47,187 nt of DNA from Clostridia bacterium (lineage in GTDB: Bacteria; Bacillota; Clostridia; Christensenellales; CAG-917). Position numbers and translations under genes: made by a program. The stretch lies in NCBI GenBank assembly GCA_900763875.1, contig CAAFLX010000003.1, positions 1 through 47,187 of the forward strand. Direction: 5' to 3'. The notes below the pieces were generated by a model that worked only from the letters and a program-made list of their open reading frames with translations, was not told where the DNA came from and did not search any database. This document shows positions 17,047-24,818 of this stretch, in pieces. Within the stretch, counting starts at the first letter, position 1, and each line of letters begins with the position of its first letter.

Positions 17047-17188
17047 ATTTTTGCGCAAATATCGCGCATTTTTGCGCATTTTTTACGCATTTTTTGCACT
17101 TAATTTGCACGTTTTTACAGTTTTTTCAACTCGTTTTTACGGTTGTTTTCTCGTCTATTTTTTGCGCAAATATCACGCGTTTTTGCGC
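17047..17188. repeat. AT-rich degenerate repeats between rmuC and cca
   Basis: A roughly 30-bp stretch TTTTTGCGCAAATATC-rC-GCG-TTTTTGCGC occurs at 17047-17076 and again, with few changes, at 17157-17188. The sequence between is built from TTTTT and GCGCA/ACGCA blocks. The second copy overlaps the last codons of cca. No gene is seen in the 288-bp gap. Confidence 0.55.
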
Positions 17189-18522
17189 TTATTTATATAC
17201 GCAAGGGCTTTATCCCTATCGTTCAAATCGAGATTCATCACTGTGTCAAGCCACAATTCATTGAGGATTTTCCCTCGTTTGCTCTCATCAATACCGAGCG
17301 CAACAAGGTCTTGTCCGCCAACTTTCAACTCCTTGACGGAAAGAGGCGTGCCGTCCTTTTTCATCTCGATTGCGATTGTGCGGATTCGGTTTTCCTTATC
17401 GAGCTTTCCGCAAGACGCAATACAATCGGCGTCCATAAGGTCGCAAAGGTCGAAAATCACGCTATAATTTTGAGCGACGAATCGGCGCAACTTCGCAACG
17501 GACGTATCTCCGTTTATATCCGTCATATGCACAGCGACAAGTTTTACAATCGTTTGTCTTTGAGCGTTCGGCAATCTAAACCGCTTGCAAATCTCATCTG
17601 CCATTTGCGCTCCGATTTCGGCGTGAGCGTGCATATTTCCGTTTCTTTTGACCGCCTCCGCTTTGCCTATATCGTGCAAAAGAGCGGCAAAGCGCAACTT
17701 CGGCGGAGCGCACTCAAACGCTTTGAGCGAGTGATTATATGCGCCATACAAATGATATTTTTTTGGCTGTTCAAGCCCTTTGAGGGCGGCAAGTTCGGGC
17801 AAAAGCATATCGACAAGTCCGAGTTGGTCGAGCATTTCAAACCCTCTGACGTGGGCGTTTTCAAGGTGCAAAGCCTTGTGTGCCGTGTCCGCCACAAAGA
17901 TTTTTTCAAGCTCGTCGCGCACTCTTTCAACGGCAAGATCGCGCACTCTCCAAGCATTTTTCTTTGCAACTTCAAATGTGTTTTGCTCAACGTCAAAGCC
18001 GAGTTCTGCGGCAAATCTCACCATACGCAAAATGCGCAATCCGTCCGCCTCGAACACGACATGCGGCTCGTCTGCGGTTGAGATAATCTTGTTTTTCACA
18101 TCCTCGATTCCGCCGAGCAAGTCAAGGATTTTGCCCGTCAAAACATCTTTGTAAAGCGCGTTGCACTTGAAGTCCCTGCGCCTTGCGTCAAGCGTGATAT
18201 CTTGTGTAAAGCAAACTGCTTTGGGGATGTGCTCGCCGCTTTTTGAATAATAGCTATCCGTGCGAAAAGTCGTGTATTCGCAAACGAATTTACCGCTTGA
18301 AATATGCACCGTCCCCATGCGCAAGTTTTTGTCCGAAACAACAAAATCGGTGTTTGAAAGTATCTTTTTGACCTCGTCAACCTTGAGTTTTGCGCAAACG
18401 TCAACGTCAAAGCACTCGATGCCCAGCAGTTCGTCGCGCACCGCGCCGCCCACCTCGTATAGTGTTGCATACGGCGCAAAAGCGGTTGCAAGTTCAAAAA
18501 GTTTGCTTTCCTTTTCAGCCAC
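17173..18522 (-). CDS. cca: CCA-adding tRNA nucleotidyltransferase
   Basis: 449 residues. Nucleotidyltransferase head with GGAVRDELLG and the DVDV catalytic carboxylates, the RRRDF motif that follows, an RxxR neck (EADGLRILRMVRFA), and a C-terminal HD domain (LLHDIGKAE). It repairs or adds 3' CCA on tRNAs. Start: a GTG at 18522, 6 nt after CGGAGG; a TTG-started longer frame would have the SD inside the coding region. The GTG overlaps the hpt stop (GTGGCTGA). Confidence 0.94.
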   Translation of the reverse strand: MAEKESKLFELATAFAPYATLYEVGGAVRDELLGIECFDVDVCAKLKVDEVKKILSNTDFVVSDKNLRMGTVHISSGKFVCEYTTFRTDSYYSKSGEHIPKAVCFTQDITLDARRRDFKCNALYKDVLTGKILDLLGGIEDVKNKIISTADEPHVVFEADGLRILRMVRFAAELGFDVEQNTFEVAKKNAWRVRDLAVERVRDELEKIFVADTAHKALHLENAHVRGFEMLDQLGLVDMLLPELAALKGLEQPKKYHLYGAYNHSLKAFECAPPKLRFAALLHDIGKAEAVKRNGNMHAHAEIGAQMADEICKRFRLPNAQRQTIVKLVAVHMTDINGDTSVAKLRRFVAQNYSVIFDLCDLMDADCIASCGKLDKENRIRTIAIEMKKDGTPLSVKELKVGGQDLVALGIDESKRGKILNELWLDTVMNLDLNDRDKALAYINKRKNA

Positions 18523-19057
18523 CGTAAACCTCCGGGGCAAGCACGCAAACGTCCTTGAAGTTTCTCATCTTCTCGTCATAGTCAAGCCCATAGCCGACGA
18601 CAAACTCGTTTTCGATTTCAAAGCCGATATAGTCGCCCTTGAAATCCACCGTTCTTCTTGACGGCTTGTCGAGGAGCGAGCAAACTTTGAGGCTCTTTGG
18701 CGAGCGTGCAAGCAAAAGTTTTTTGAGATAGCAAAGAGTGATGCCCGTGTCGATGATATCCTCGACGATAATCACGTTTTTGTCGTTGATAGGCTCTGAA
18801 AGGTCTTTTATCATTTTCACTTCGCCGCTCGACTTTGTGCCTGCGCCATAGCTTGACACTGCGATAAAGTCGATTTCGACCTCGCCGTCGATTTCTCTTA
18901 CGAGGTCTGCAAAAAATATGCTTGCGCCTCTGAGCGTGCAAACGAGGGTGACGGATTCGCCCTTGTAGTCGTTGCTGATTTGTTGTCCGAGTTCAGCAAC
19001 TCTTTTTGCGATTTCATCGCGAGTGATAAGAACTTTCTTGATTTCTTTGCCATACAT
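18515..19057 (-). CDS. hpt: Hypoxanthine phosphoribosyltransferase
   Basis: 180 residues, the family norm. PRPP loop IIVEDIIDTGITL; LRGASIF loop; conserved SSYGAGTKSSGEV flexible loop. It salvages hypoxanthine/guanine to IMP/GMP and would use the product of the adenine deaminase at 4175-5881. Start at 19057 with GGAG 9 nt upstream. tilS-hpt adjacency is the classical Firmicutes order; here cca, not ftsH, follows. Confidence 0.95.
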   Translation of the reverse strand: MYGKEIKKVLITRDEIAKRVAELGQQISNDYKGESVTLVCTLRGASIFFADLVREIDGEVEIDFIAVSSYGAGTKSSGEVKMIKDLSEPINDKNVIIVEDIIDTGITLCYLKKLLLARSPKSLKVCSLLDKPSRRTVDFKGDYIGFEIENEFVVGYGLDYDEKMRNFKDVCVLAPEVYGG

Positions 19058-19134
19058 AGTTTGTATCTCCATTGTAAAGTGTATTATGGTGCATTTTCGG
19101 TGCATTGCAAAATGTTGTGATTTTTGCAATGCAA

Positions 19135-20511
19135 TTATTTTTCATATGTTTTAAGCTCGGCAACATCTTTTGCGTTGCAATCCAGGGCGACTTTCTTTGA
19201 GATTTCCACGCCGAATATTGCAAAAACTTCGCTGTCTTTTGCAATGACAACAAGCCCATCCCTTTTTCTGAGCGGCACTTTTTTGTCCGTCAAAAAGTCG
19301 CCTACGCTCTTTGTTCCTCCGCCGAATTTGAGGATAAAATCTCCTCGTTTCACCCCTCTGACAACGCAATCGTCGGGCAACTTGCCAAGGTCGATATAAA
19401 GCGTCTTGCCAAAGCCTTGCAAGGCAGATTCCTTTGCCTTTTCAATGAGATTTTCAAGGCTGATTTTGCTCAAATCCACCCTGTTTATCTCAACTCCCAG
19501 CTCCTCGATTTTGCCGATTTTGAAAGGCAAGACGTCAAATTCTTTCGTGTTTTTCAATCGATTTTCGCCCTTTTCGAGCCTTTCAAAAGCCACGCAGTCC
19601 CCGTCTTTATGCGCCACGATTCCGTTTGCAAGCTCGATACGCTTTCCGTTTTGCGCCTTGCAAAGTTCAAGCACAAGCGGAAAATGCCGCTGCTCTATAT
19701 CTTGACTCACACCGAGCAAATTGGCAGCTTTGAGTATGCACTCTTTTGCAATCACGCCGCCCGACAAATACTCAATTTTCACCTTGACTTCCCCGTTTTC
19801 GAGGTGCAAATCGGGGGTATTTTGCTCGATATAATCGCAAACTTCGCTTGCATTTTGGCAAAGCCTTGACAAAGACGTGCAAAGCGAAGGAAATCTCTTT
19901 TTGACTTTTTCAAGCTCCGCGCGCAAAAAATTGCGAGTGTAATCGGTGTCCTTGTTGGTTTCGTCCTCGACGTATTCGAGATTGTTTTTGGCAATGTAGG
20001 CGTTGATGTCCTCTCTTTCGCACTCCAAAAGCGGACGAATATACCTGCCCGACACCGCCTTCATTCCGCACAGGCCTCTGACGCCCGTGCCTCGAATTAT
20101 GCGCATAAACACGGTTTCCGCTTGGTCGTCGAGGTGGTGAGCAAGCGCAATATAATCGCACTTTTTTTCGTTGAGTACGCTCTCAAAAATCTCGTATCGC
20201 AAAATCCTTGCGCCCTGTTCGAGCGTATAGCCGTTTTCCTTGCAAAAGGCGGGTGCGTCCACCGAAAAACTCAAAAGCGGAATATCGAATTTTTGGCAAA
20301 ATTCAGCCACGAATTTGCTGTCGTTTAGGCTGTTTTCCCCTCTGATACCGTGCTCCACGTTGACGGCAATCATAGGAATATTCGCCATTTTGAGGGCATG
20401 CGCAAGCGCGACGGAATCTCTGCCGCCGCTTAATGCCACCCCAACGGTTTTACCCTGAAAGGACGGATTTTTGAAAAATCTATTCAAATTTATTTGAATA
20501 TCGTCTGCCAT
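19135..20511 (-). CDS. tilS: tRNA(Ile)-lysidine synthetase
   Basis: 458 residues. PP-loop ATPase motif ALSGGRDSVALAH near residue 30, the VEHGIRG and AHHLDDQAET segments, and a C-terminal TilS domain (GDFILKFGGGTKSVGDFLTDKKVP). It modifies C34 of the AUA-decoding tRNA, an essential function. The ATG at 20511 has almost no SD, and a -10 TATAAT lies only 7 nt upstream, so the mRNA may be leaderless. It belongs to the conserved spoIIE-tilS-hpt order. Confidence 0.95.
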   Translation of the reverse strand: MADDIQINLNRFFKNPSFQGKTVGVALSGGRDSVALAHALKMANIPMIAVNVEHGIRGENSLNDSKFVAEFCQKFDIPLLSFSVDAPAFCKENGYTLEQGARILRYEIFESVLNEKKCDYIALAHHLDDQAETVFMRIIRGTGVRGLCGMKAVSGRYIRPLLECEREDINAYIAKNNLEYVEDETNKDTDYTRNFLRAELEKVKKRFPSLCTSLSRLCQNASEVCDYIEQNTPDLHLENGEVKVKIEYLSGGVIAKECILKAANLLGVSQDIEQRHFPLVLELCKAQNGKRIELANGIVAHKDGDCVAFERLEKGENRLKNTKEFDVLPFKIGKIEELGVEINRVDLSKISLENLIEKAKESALQGFGKTLYIDLGKLPDDCVVRGVKRGDFILKFGGGTKSVGDFLTDKKVPLRKRDGLVVIAKDSEVFAIFGVEISKKVALDCNAKDVAELKTYEK

Positions 20512-20517
20512 ATTCCG

Positions 20518-20546
20518 ATTATACAGCACCGCAACAAAAAACACAA
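20518..20546 (-). promoter_or_regulatory. Candidate promoter of tilS
   Basis: Minus strand TTGTGT (20546-20541), 17-nt spacer, perfect TATAAT (20523-20518). The predicted start is at or within a few bases of the tilS ATG, which fits the lack of an SD there. Confidence 0.5.
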
Positions 20547-20569
20547 CAAATTATGTCATCAATTGCTCG

Positions 20570-20929
20570 AACTACGCCTAGGCAACGGCAACACGCAATA
20601 GCGCATTGCCGAGAGCCTCGCTTGTTCTCGCAATTACTAACCGCGCAGAAAATCTTTGCTATCAGTTCAAACACGGACAAAATCTCCTGCCGCAATTTCG
20701 CAAGATTGTCTGCTTGGTGGGTGCGCCTAACGGCGCAAGCGGATAATTCAACTACGCCTAGGCAACGGCAACGCGCGACTGCGCATTGCCGAGAGCCTCG
20801 CTTGTTCTCGCAATTACTAACCGCGCAACCCCTCTTCACTCTCAAAATGAGATGGACAAAAACTCAAACCACAATTCCGTGCGAGTGCTTGCTTGGTGTA
20901 TGCGCCTGTGGCACAAGCGGATAAACGAA
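20570..20929. repeat. Tandem duplication of a ~180-bp structured element
   Basis: A 78-bp block at 20570-20647 recurs at 20750-20827 with 4 mismatches. A second block (TGCTTGGTG...GCGCAAGCGGATAA type) follows both copies at 20711-20745 and 20890-20924; the sequence between is more diverged. The core of each 78-bp block folds as CGGCAA...TTGCCG with an inner stem. In copy 2 the inner GCGC/GCGC stem is perfect; in copy 1 it has one mismatch. No recognisable protein is encoded. It occupies the first half of the 725-bp gap between tilS and spoIIE. Confidence 0.8.
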
Positions 20930-21269
20930 CACTTATTCAGAGCGTTCTTATACACGGAATGTGCAACTTAAAAGACGGAACACGAATCGCAAGGCGATGA
21001 GCTATTGAGCGCCGAGCTTGACGAGTTGTACGAGAATGCGTGGCATTCTGTTGCGTAGCCGCCACGCAGGCGAAGTGGCATAATGAGTGAATTGTCCCTA
21101 TCTATGCGAGTGCCGAGTGTGTCCCCACGCGGAGCGGACGCCGTGGGTTCCCTTTTAAGGGGGAACGGCGGTGGGGGAAACACGTGAGGAAGGGGGAAGT
21201 TGCATTTAGAGTACACACCGTTCCACTCTTGTAGAGGAAGAATCTTCCCCCTTTCATAGCGTTCTTACT
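20930..21269. other. Non-coding, repeat-like sequence downstream of spoIIE
   Basis: GC-richer, hairpin-rich sequence without a credible gene: GAATGC-GTG-GCATTC near 21033, CCCTTTTAAGGG near 21149, and a 10-bp inverted repeat AAGGGGGAAG (21190-21199) / CTTCCCCCTT (21244-21253). The texture is that of multicopy intergenic elements. The last inverted repeat may end spoIIE transcription, although it lacks a T-tract. Confidence 0.5.
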
Positions 21270-23564
21270 TCACACCATAAACAATCTCATCGCAAGCACC
21301 GTGCAATCGTCGGTTGCGCCGCTTTCGAGGGCTTTTTCAAGCACGGCGTCGGCAAGCGTTTGCGGATTTTGCGTGTCGATTTCGTCGATGACCTCACATA
21401 CGCCCTTGCCGTCAAGCGCGTCAAAAACGCCGTCGCTCATCATAAGCAGCATATCGCCGTCAAAGAGTTGATAGCGAGAAGTGATGCTGTCCACCTCGTC
21501 GACTATGCCTATCGGTGCGGCGGTGCAAGTGAGCATTTCGATGTTTTCTTTGCGAATGATAAAGCTACTTGCCGAGCCTAGTTTCACAACGTCAAGACCG
21601 CCCGTTTGCATATCGAGCACCGCTATATCGACAGAGGAAAAGTTGTCGTCCGCGCCGAGTTTGAGCAGTTTGTTGGCAAGGCTCAAAACGATGCCCGACT
21701 CTATGCCTGCGCGGTAGAAACTCTCAATGGTTTTGACGGCATTTTTGCTTGTTTGGCTTGCCTTTTGACCATGCCCCATACCGTCGCAAATGGCAAATAG
21801 TCGGCGTGTGCGCGAGGGACAAAGCACCGATACGGTGTCGCCGCACTCGCACTCGTCACCATACCTTTTCTGCGCCGTGCCATAGGCGACTTCGTATATC
21901 GGGGCGCACTCCAAATACACCGCTTTTTGCACTCCCCTGTCCTGAATTTTGGCAATTTCCATACGCGCGCCCAAACTTTTGGACACGATTCGAGCAAGCA
22001 CCGCCTTTTGAGCGTCACAAGGGCGCACGAGCAACGTGGCGTTTGATTGCGAGCCTTCGCCGCACACCACGATTTCGCTTGCAACGACGTTGTGTTTGAG
22101 CAGTTCCGCCTTCAAAAGTTCAACGTCGTCGGATGCAAAATTGACCTGCTCAGCGCACGATTGCGCAAGGGAATCTAGCACCAACGCTATGCCTGCAAAC
22201 TGCTCGGACATCGTGTTTTTGCACGCAACCATACTCTTTGTCTCGCTCGCACGCTTTTTGTACGCCTCCGCGCTCGTGTTTATCGCAGAGGCGAGCGAGT
22301 GCATATTGGAGCATCTGCTTGTGACAAACGGCGGCATATCGAGTATTGTCACCTTGCCTCGGTTGAAAGCGGCGTCCGCCATTGGCAAAATTACGCTTGC
22401 CGTGTCCGAGCCAAGCGCGGTGAAACAAATTTCTCTGTCACGGCAACGTCCGCAAAAGCTCCGTGCAACGTCCTTTGCGAGCTTGTCGGCGGAGCATTGC
22501 GACGAGCCTTCGGCAAGTTGTTCGAGATTTTTGGACATATCGTAAAACACTTCGGACGTCGAGGACAATCTGGCGGCAAGCTCCCTGCCCCTGCGATTGA
22601 CTATGCTTGCGTGCGCTCGGCGGTTGTCGCCCTTTGCAAGCCCCTTGATTTTGGTTGTCACGGACGATGGAATGCACAGCGCGCATACGATGCCGACCGC
22701 ACAAGTGACAAGCGATTGCCACCCCGCCCCCGAATAAGCACTCAACAGCCACTCTATCCCTTCGACCGCAAGCATAGCAAGCGCGGACGACCACTTTGTA
22801 AACGGACAAAACGCAACGCACGCCGTCGCAAGCGCAACCGCCGCGCCAAGATAAGTCAAATCCCACCTCGCAACGCTTGCGCCGACTCCCAGCAGTATGC
22901 CCACAAAAAGCGTAATCCGACTTTGAAAACACACCGAGCAAAACAGCACCGAAAAGGCAAGAGCGATTCCGTAAGCGTAAAAGCCGAATCCGCCCACAAA
23001 CGAGAGCGCGTAGCCAATCACCGAAAGCGTGATTCCGCCGCAAATCAACTCGTCAACCGTCGCCTTGTGAAGGAGAGAGCGCACAAACACCGCATAAGCG
23101 CAAATGCCAAAACAAAACGTGCCCGAAACAGCAAAAAGGGCACAAAGTGCCATTTTGAAATATTGCTTGTCAAACACACAACCGCAAACGGCAAACGGAA
23201 CAAGCCCCAAAAGCGCGCAGAGCGCAACCGCCCAAAGAGGCACGTTCTTGCGCAATTTGAAAAAAATCGCATACAACAAAACGAGCAGTGCAACGGGCGC
23301 GAGCGCATACAAAAGCATGCGCCAATCGGGTGTGAACACAACGTTTGCAACCACAAAACACGGCGAGATTGCAAGCACGTTTTGTCTTGCAAAAACAAGC
23401 GCGCAAAACAGTGCGAGCGAGAGAGAAAAGCCAAAGGATTTGACGCTTGCAAACAAAAAAATCAGCAAGCCTTCAAGGACAAAAAACACCGCTGTTTTTG
23501 CGCCGGATTTCAATTCAAGGGTGGGAAACACCTTGCGTTTTGCACTCAAAATATGGTTTTTCAT
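21270..23564 (-). CDS. spoIIE: Stage II sporulation protein E (serine phosphatase)
   Basis: 764 residues; B. subtilis SpoIIE is about 830. The N-terminal third is highly hydrophobic with about ten membrane segments (residues 25-320), then a cytoplasmic linker and a C-terminal PP2C phosphatase with metal motif DGMGHG (594-599), MMSDGVFDAL, and DDCTVLAM near the end. In spore formers it dephosphorylates SpoIIAA to activate sigma-F in the forespore and associates with the asymmetric septum. Weak SD. It implies the organism or its ancestors sporulate. Confidence 0.93.
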   Translation of the reverse strand: MKNHILSAKRKVFPTLELKSGAKTAVFFVLEGLLIFLFASVKSFGFSLSLALFCALVFARQNVLAISPCFVVANVVFTPDWRMLLYALAPVALLVLLYAIFFKLRKNVPLWAVALCALLGLVPFAVCGCVFDKQYFKMALCALFAVSGTFCFGICAYAVFVRSLLHKATVDELICGGITLSVIGYALSFVGGFGFYAYGIALAFSVLFCSVCFQSRITLFVGILLGVGASVARWDLTYLGAAVALATACVAFCPFTKWSSALAMLAVEGIEWLLSAYSGAGWQSLVTCAVGIVCALCIPSSVTTKIKGLAKGDNRRAHASIVNRRGRELAARLSSTSEVFYDMSKNLEQLAEGSSQCSADKLAKDVARSFCGRCRDREICFTALGSDTASVILPMADAAFNRGKVTILDMPPFVTSRCSNMHSLASAINTSAEAYKKRASETKSMVACKNTMSEQFAGIALVLDSLAQSCAEQVNFASDDVELLKAELLKHNVVASEIVVCGEGSQSNATLLVRPCDAQKAVLARIVSKSLGARMEIAKIQDRGVQKAVYLECAPIYEVAYGTAQKRYGDECECGDTVSVLCPSRTRRLFAICDGMGHGQKASQTSKNAVKTIESFYRAGIESGIVLSLANKLLKLGADDNFSSVDIAVLDMQTGGLDVVKLGSASSFIIRKENIEMLTCTAAPIGIVDEVDSITSRYQLFDGDMLLMMSDGVFDALDGKGVCEVIDEIDTQNPQTLADAVLEKALESGATDDCTVLAMRLFMV

Positions 23565-23648
23565 ACCACGATTTTACAACTTTCAAACCGCAAAATTCTT
23601 GCCATTGCCAACACATTTTGGCGCAATTCGTCCGCTATTATCAATCTT

Positions 23649-23655
23649 TGTCGAA
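23649..23655. promoter_or_regulatory. Possible Spo0A box upstream of spoIIE
   Basis: TGTCGAA matches the core 0A box, 85 bp before the spoIIE ATG in the 289-bp spoIIE/ECF divergent gap. spoIIE is a Spo0A target in Bacillus. A 7-mer is expected by chance every few kilobases and I see no convincing promoter at the right distance. Confidence 0.3.
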
Positions 23656-23767
23656 AACTTTATATCGCAAAATCAAGGTTTTATATGCCGTTTTTGGCAA
23701 TATAAACACCGCTTTTGCGCAATTATCTTTCAAATTGCGCACCACCTAAAACAAGCCCCGTTTTGGT

Positions 23768-23796
23768 TTGACAAACTGAAGCAAACGGCATATAAT
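23768..23796 (+). promoter_or_regulatory. Perfect-consensus sigma-A promoter for the ECF S component
   Basis: TTGACA (23768-23773), 17-nt spacer, TATAAT (23791-23796): a full match to consensus. Start of transcription near 23803, about 50 nt before the ATG. Confidence 0.9.
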
Positions 23797-23853
23797 CGTT
23801 GATAATAAAATGAATAACAGACAGAATACAATCAATAGATTTTAGGATAAGAT

Positions 23854-24567
23854 ATGCAAAACAAAAGACTCGCATCAATCAAAAACATCACTCTTCTTGC
23901 GCTTATGCTTGCGCTTACCATTCTCTTTTGTTTCGTCCCCGTTCAGTTTGGCACGATTTCGCTTGCGCTGATGATTTTGCCAACCATAGTCCTTGCGCAG
24001 TTTGCATCTTTCAAGACATCGCTCGCACTGGGAATTTTGATGGGACTTGTCAACTATATCGCTTGGTTTACGACAAAAGCCGCCTCTCCAGTAGCCCCTA
24101 TTTTTCAAAATCCTATCGTGTGCATCGTGCCGAGAGTTATGATTGCGGTTGTGTGCTATTTCACAAGATGGGGACTTCAAAAAGCAACGTTTCTTTCAAT
24201 GATAAGGCGCGCTTGCAACTATGAATATGTGCGCGAATCCGCATACGAGAACACCAAAAACGCCGACGAACAACAATCGATTTCCTGCCTAAATTCAAGC
24301 AAAAATCGCAACTCGAAATCAAGACAAATCATCACAAATCAACTCATCTACACCCTCTCGGCGGCACTCGGAGTTGTGACAAATACGCTTTTTGTCGCAA
24401 TCTTCACCCTCTTGTTTTTCAACGGGACTTCCATTGCTCAAAACACGGTGGTGACGGTCGAATACGTGCTTGCTTGGTTTGGCGTGAACTTTGCGGTGGA
24501 GCTTGTGTCGTTCTCGCTCATCACTCCCCCGATCGTGCTTGCAATAAAAGCCGCAAAACTTGCATAA
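23854..24567 (+). CDS. ECF-type transporter substrate-binding (S) component
   Basis: 237 residues, five or six hydrophobic segments. The N-terminal ITLLALMLALTILFCFVPVQFG and the AASPVAPIFQNPIVCIVPRVMI stretch fit the ECF S-component superfamily, which binds a vitamin or similar small molecule and uses a shared EcfT-EcfAA' module, not present here. Between segments (about 122-157) there is a hydrophilic, Asn/Ser/Lys-rich loop longer than usual. Substrate cannot be read from sequence; no riboswitch is evident in the 50-nt leader. AGGA lies 7 nt before the ATG. Single-gene unit with its own promoter and terminator. Confidence 0.8.
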   Translation: MQNKRLASIKNITLLALMLALTILFCFVPVQFGTISLALMILPTIVLAQFASFKTSLALGILMGLVNYIAWFTTKAASPVAPIFQNPIVCIVPRVMIAVVCYFTRWGLQKATFLSMIRRACNYEYVRESAYENTKNADEQQSISCLNSSKNRNSKSRQIITNQLIYTLSAALGVVTNTLFVAIFTLLFFNGTSIAQNTVVTVEYVLAWFGVNFAVELVSFSLITPPIVLAIKAAKLA

Positions 24568-24599
24568 ACAATCAAAAAATATTGGTTTTGACACTTTTC

Positions 24600-24630
24600 A
24601 AAGCGCGCGCAAAAAGCGTGCTTTTCTTTT
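24600..24630 (+). terminator. Intrinsic terminator after the ECF S component
   Basis: Nine-pair stem AAAGCGCGC / GCGTGCTTT (one G-U), 7-nt loop, followed by TTCTTTT. Confidence 0.75.
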
Positions 24631-24762
24631 GCATTCGATAGGTTTTTATCCGTTTTTGACGATATTTTAGCGATTTTTCGATTGATTTTGAAAAATCTGT
24701 GATGAAAAGCATACGTTTTTGCGTTTTGTGTGTACTTTTTGACCAATTTGACAAATAGTCTA

Positions 24763-24791
24763 TTTACAGTGATTTTTGCGTGTGATATAAT
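24763..24791 (+). promoter_or_regulatory. Extended -10 promoter of the FGGY kinase
   Basis: TTTACA (24763-24768), 17-nt spacer, TGA then TATAAT (24786-24791). Start near 24798, about 20 nt before the ATG. Confidence 0.85.
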
Positions 24792-24818
24792 TATTGTATC
24801 TTAGATATAAGGTGGATT

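Noticed and set aside
20519..20845. 108-residue minus-strand frame across the tandem 180-bp duplication
   Set aside because: It is repeated because the DNA is repeated in multiples of three; it has no SD, many Cys/Arg from the hairpins, and the differences between copies fall in the stem-loop.
20570..20929. CRISPR-like array
   Set aside because: Only two long copies with a 180-bp period and no short regular spacers or cas genes.
22299..23705. 468-residue plus-strand frame opposite spoIIE
   Set aside because: Lys/Arg/His-rich antisense translation of a GC-biased gene, no SD, no domain; spoIIE is certain on the other strand.
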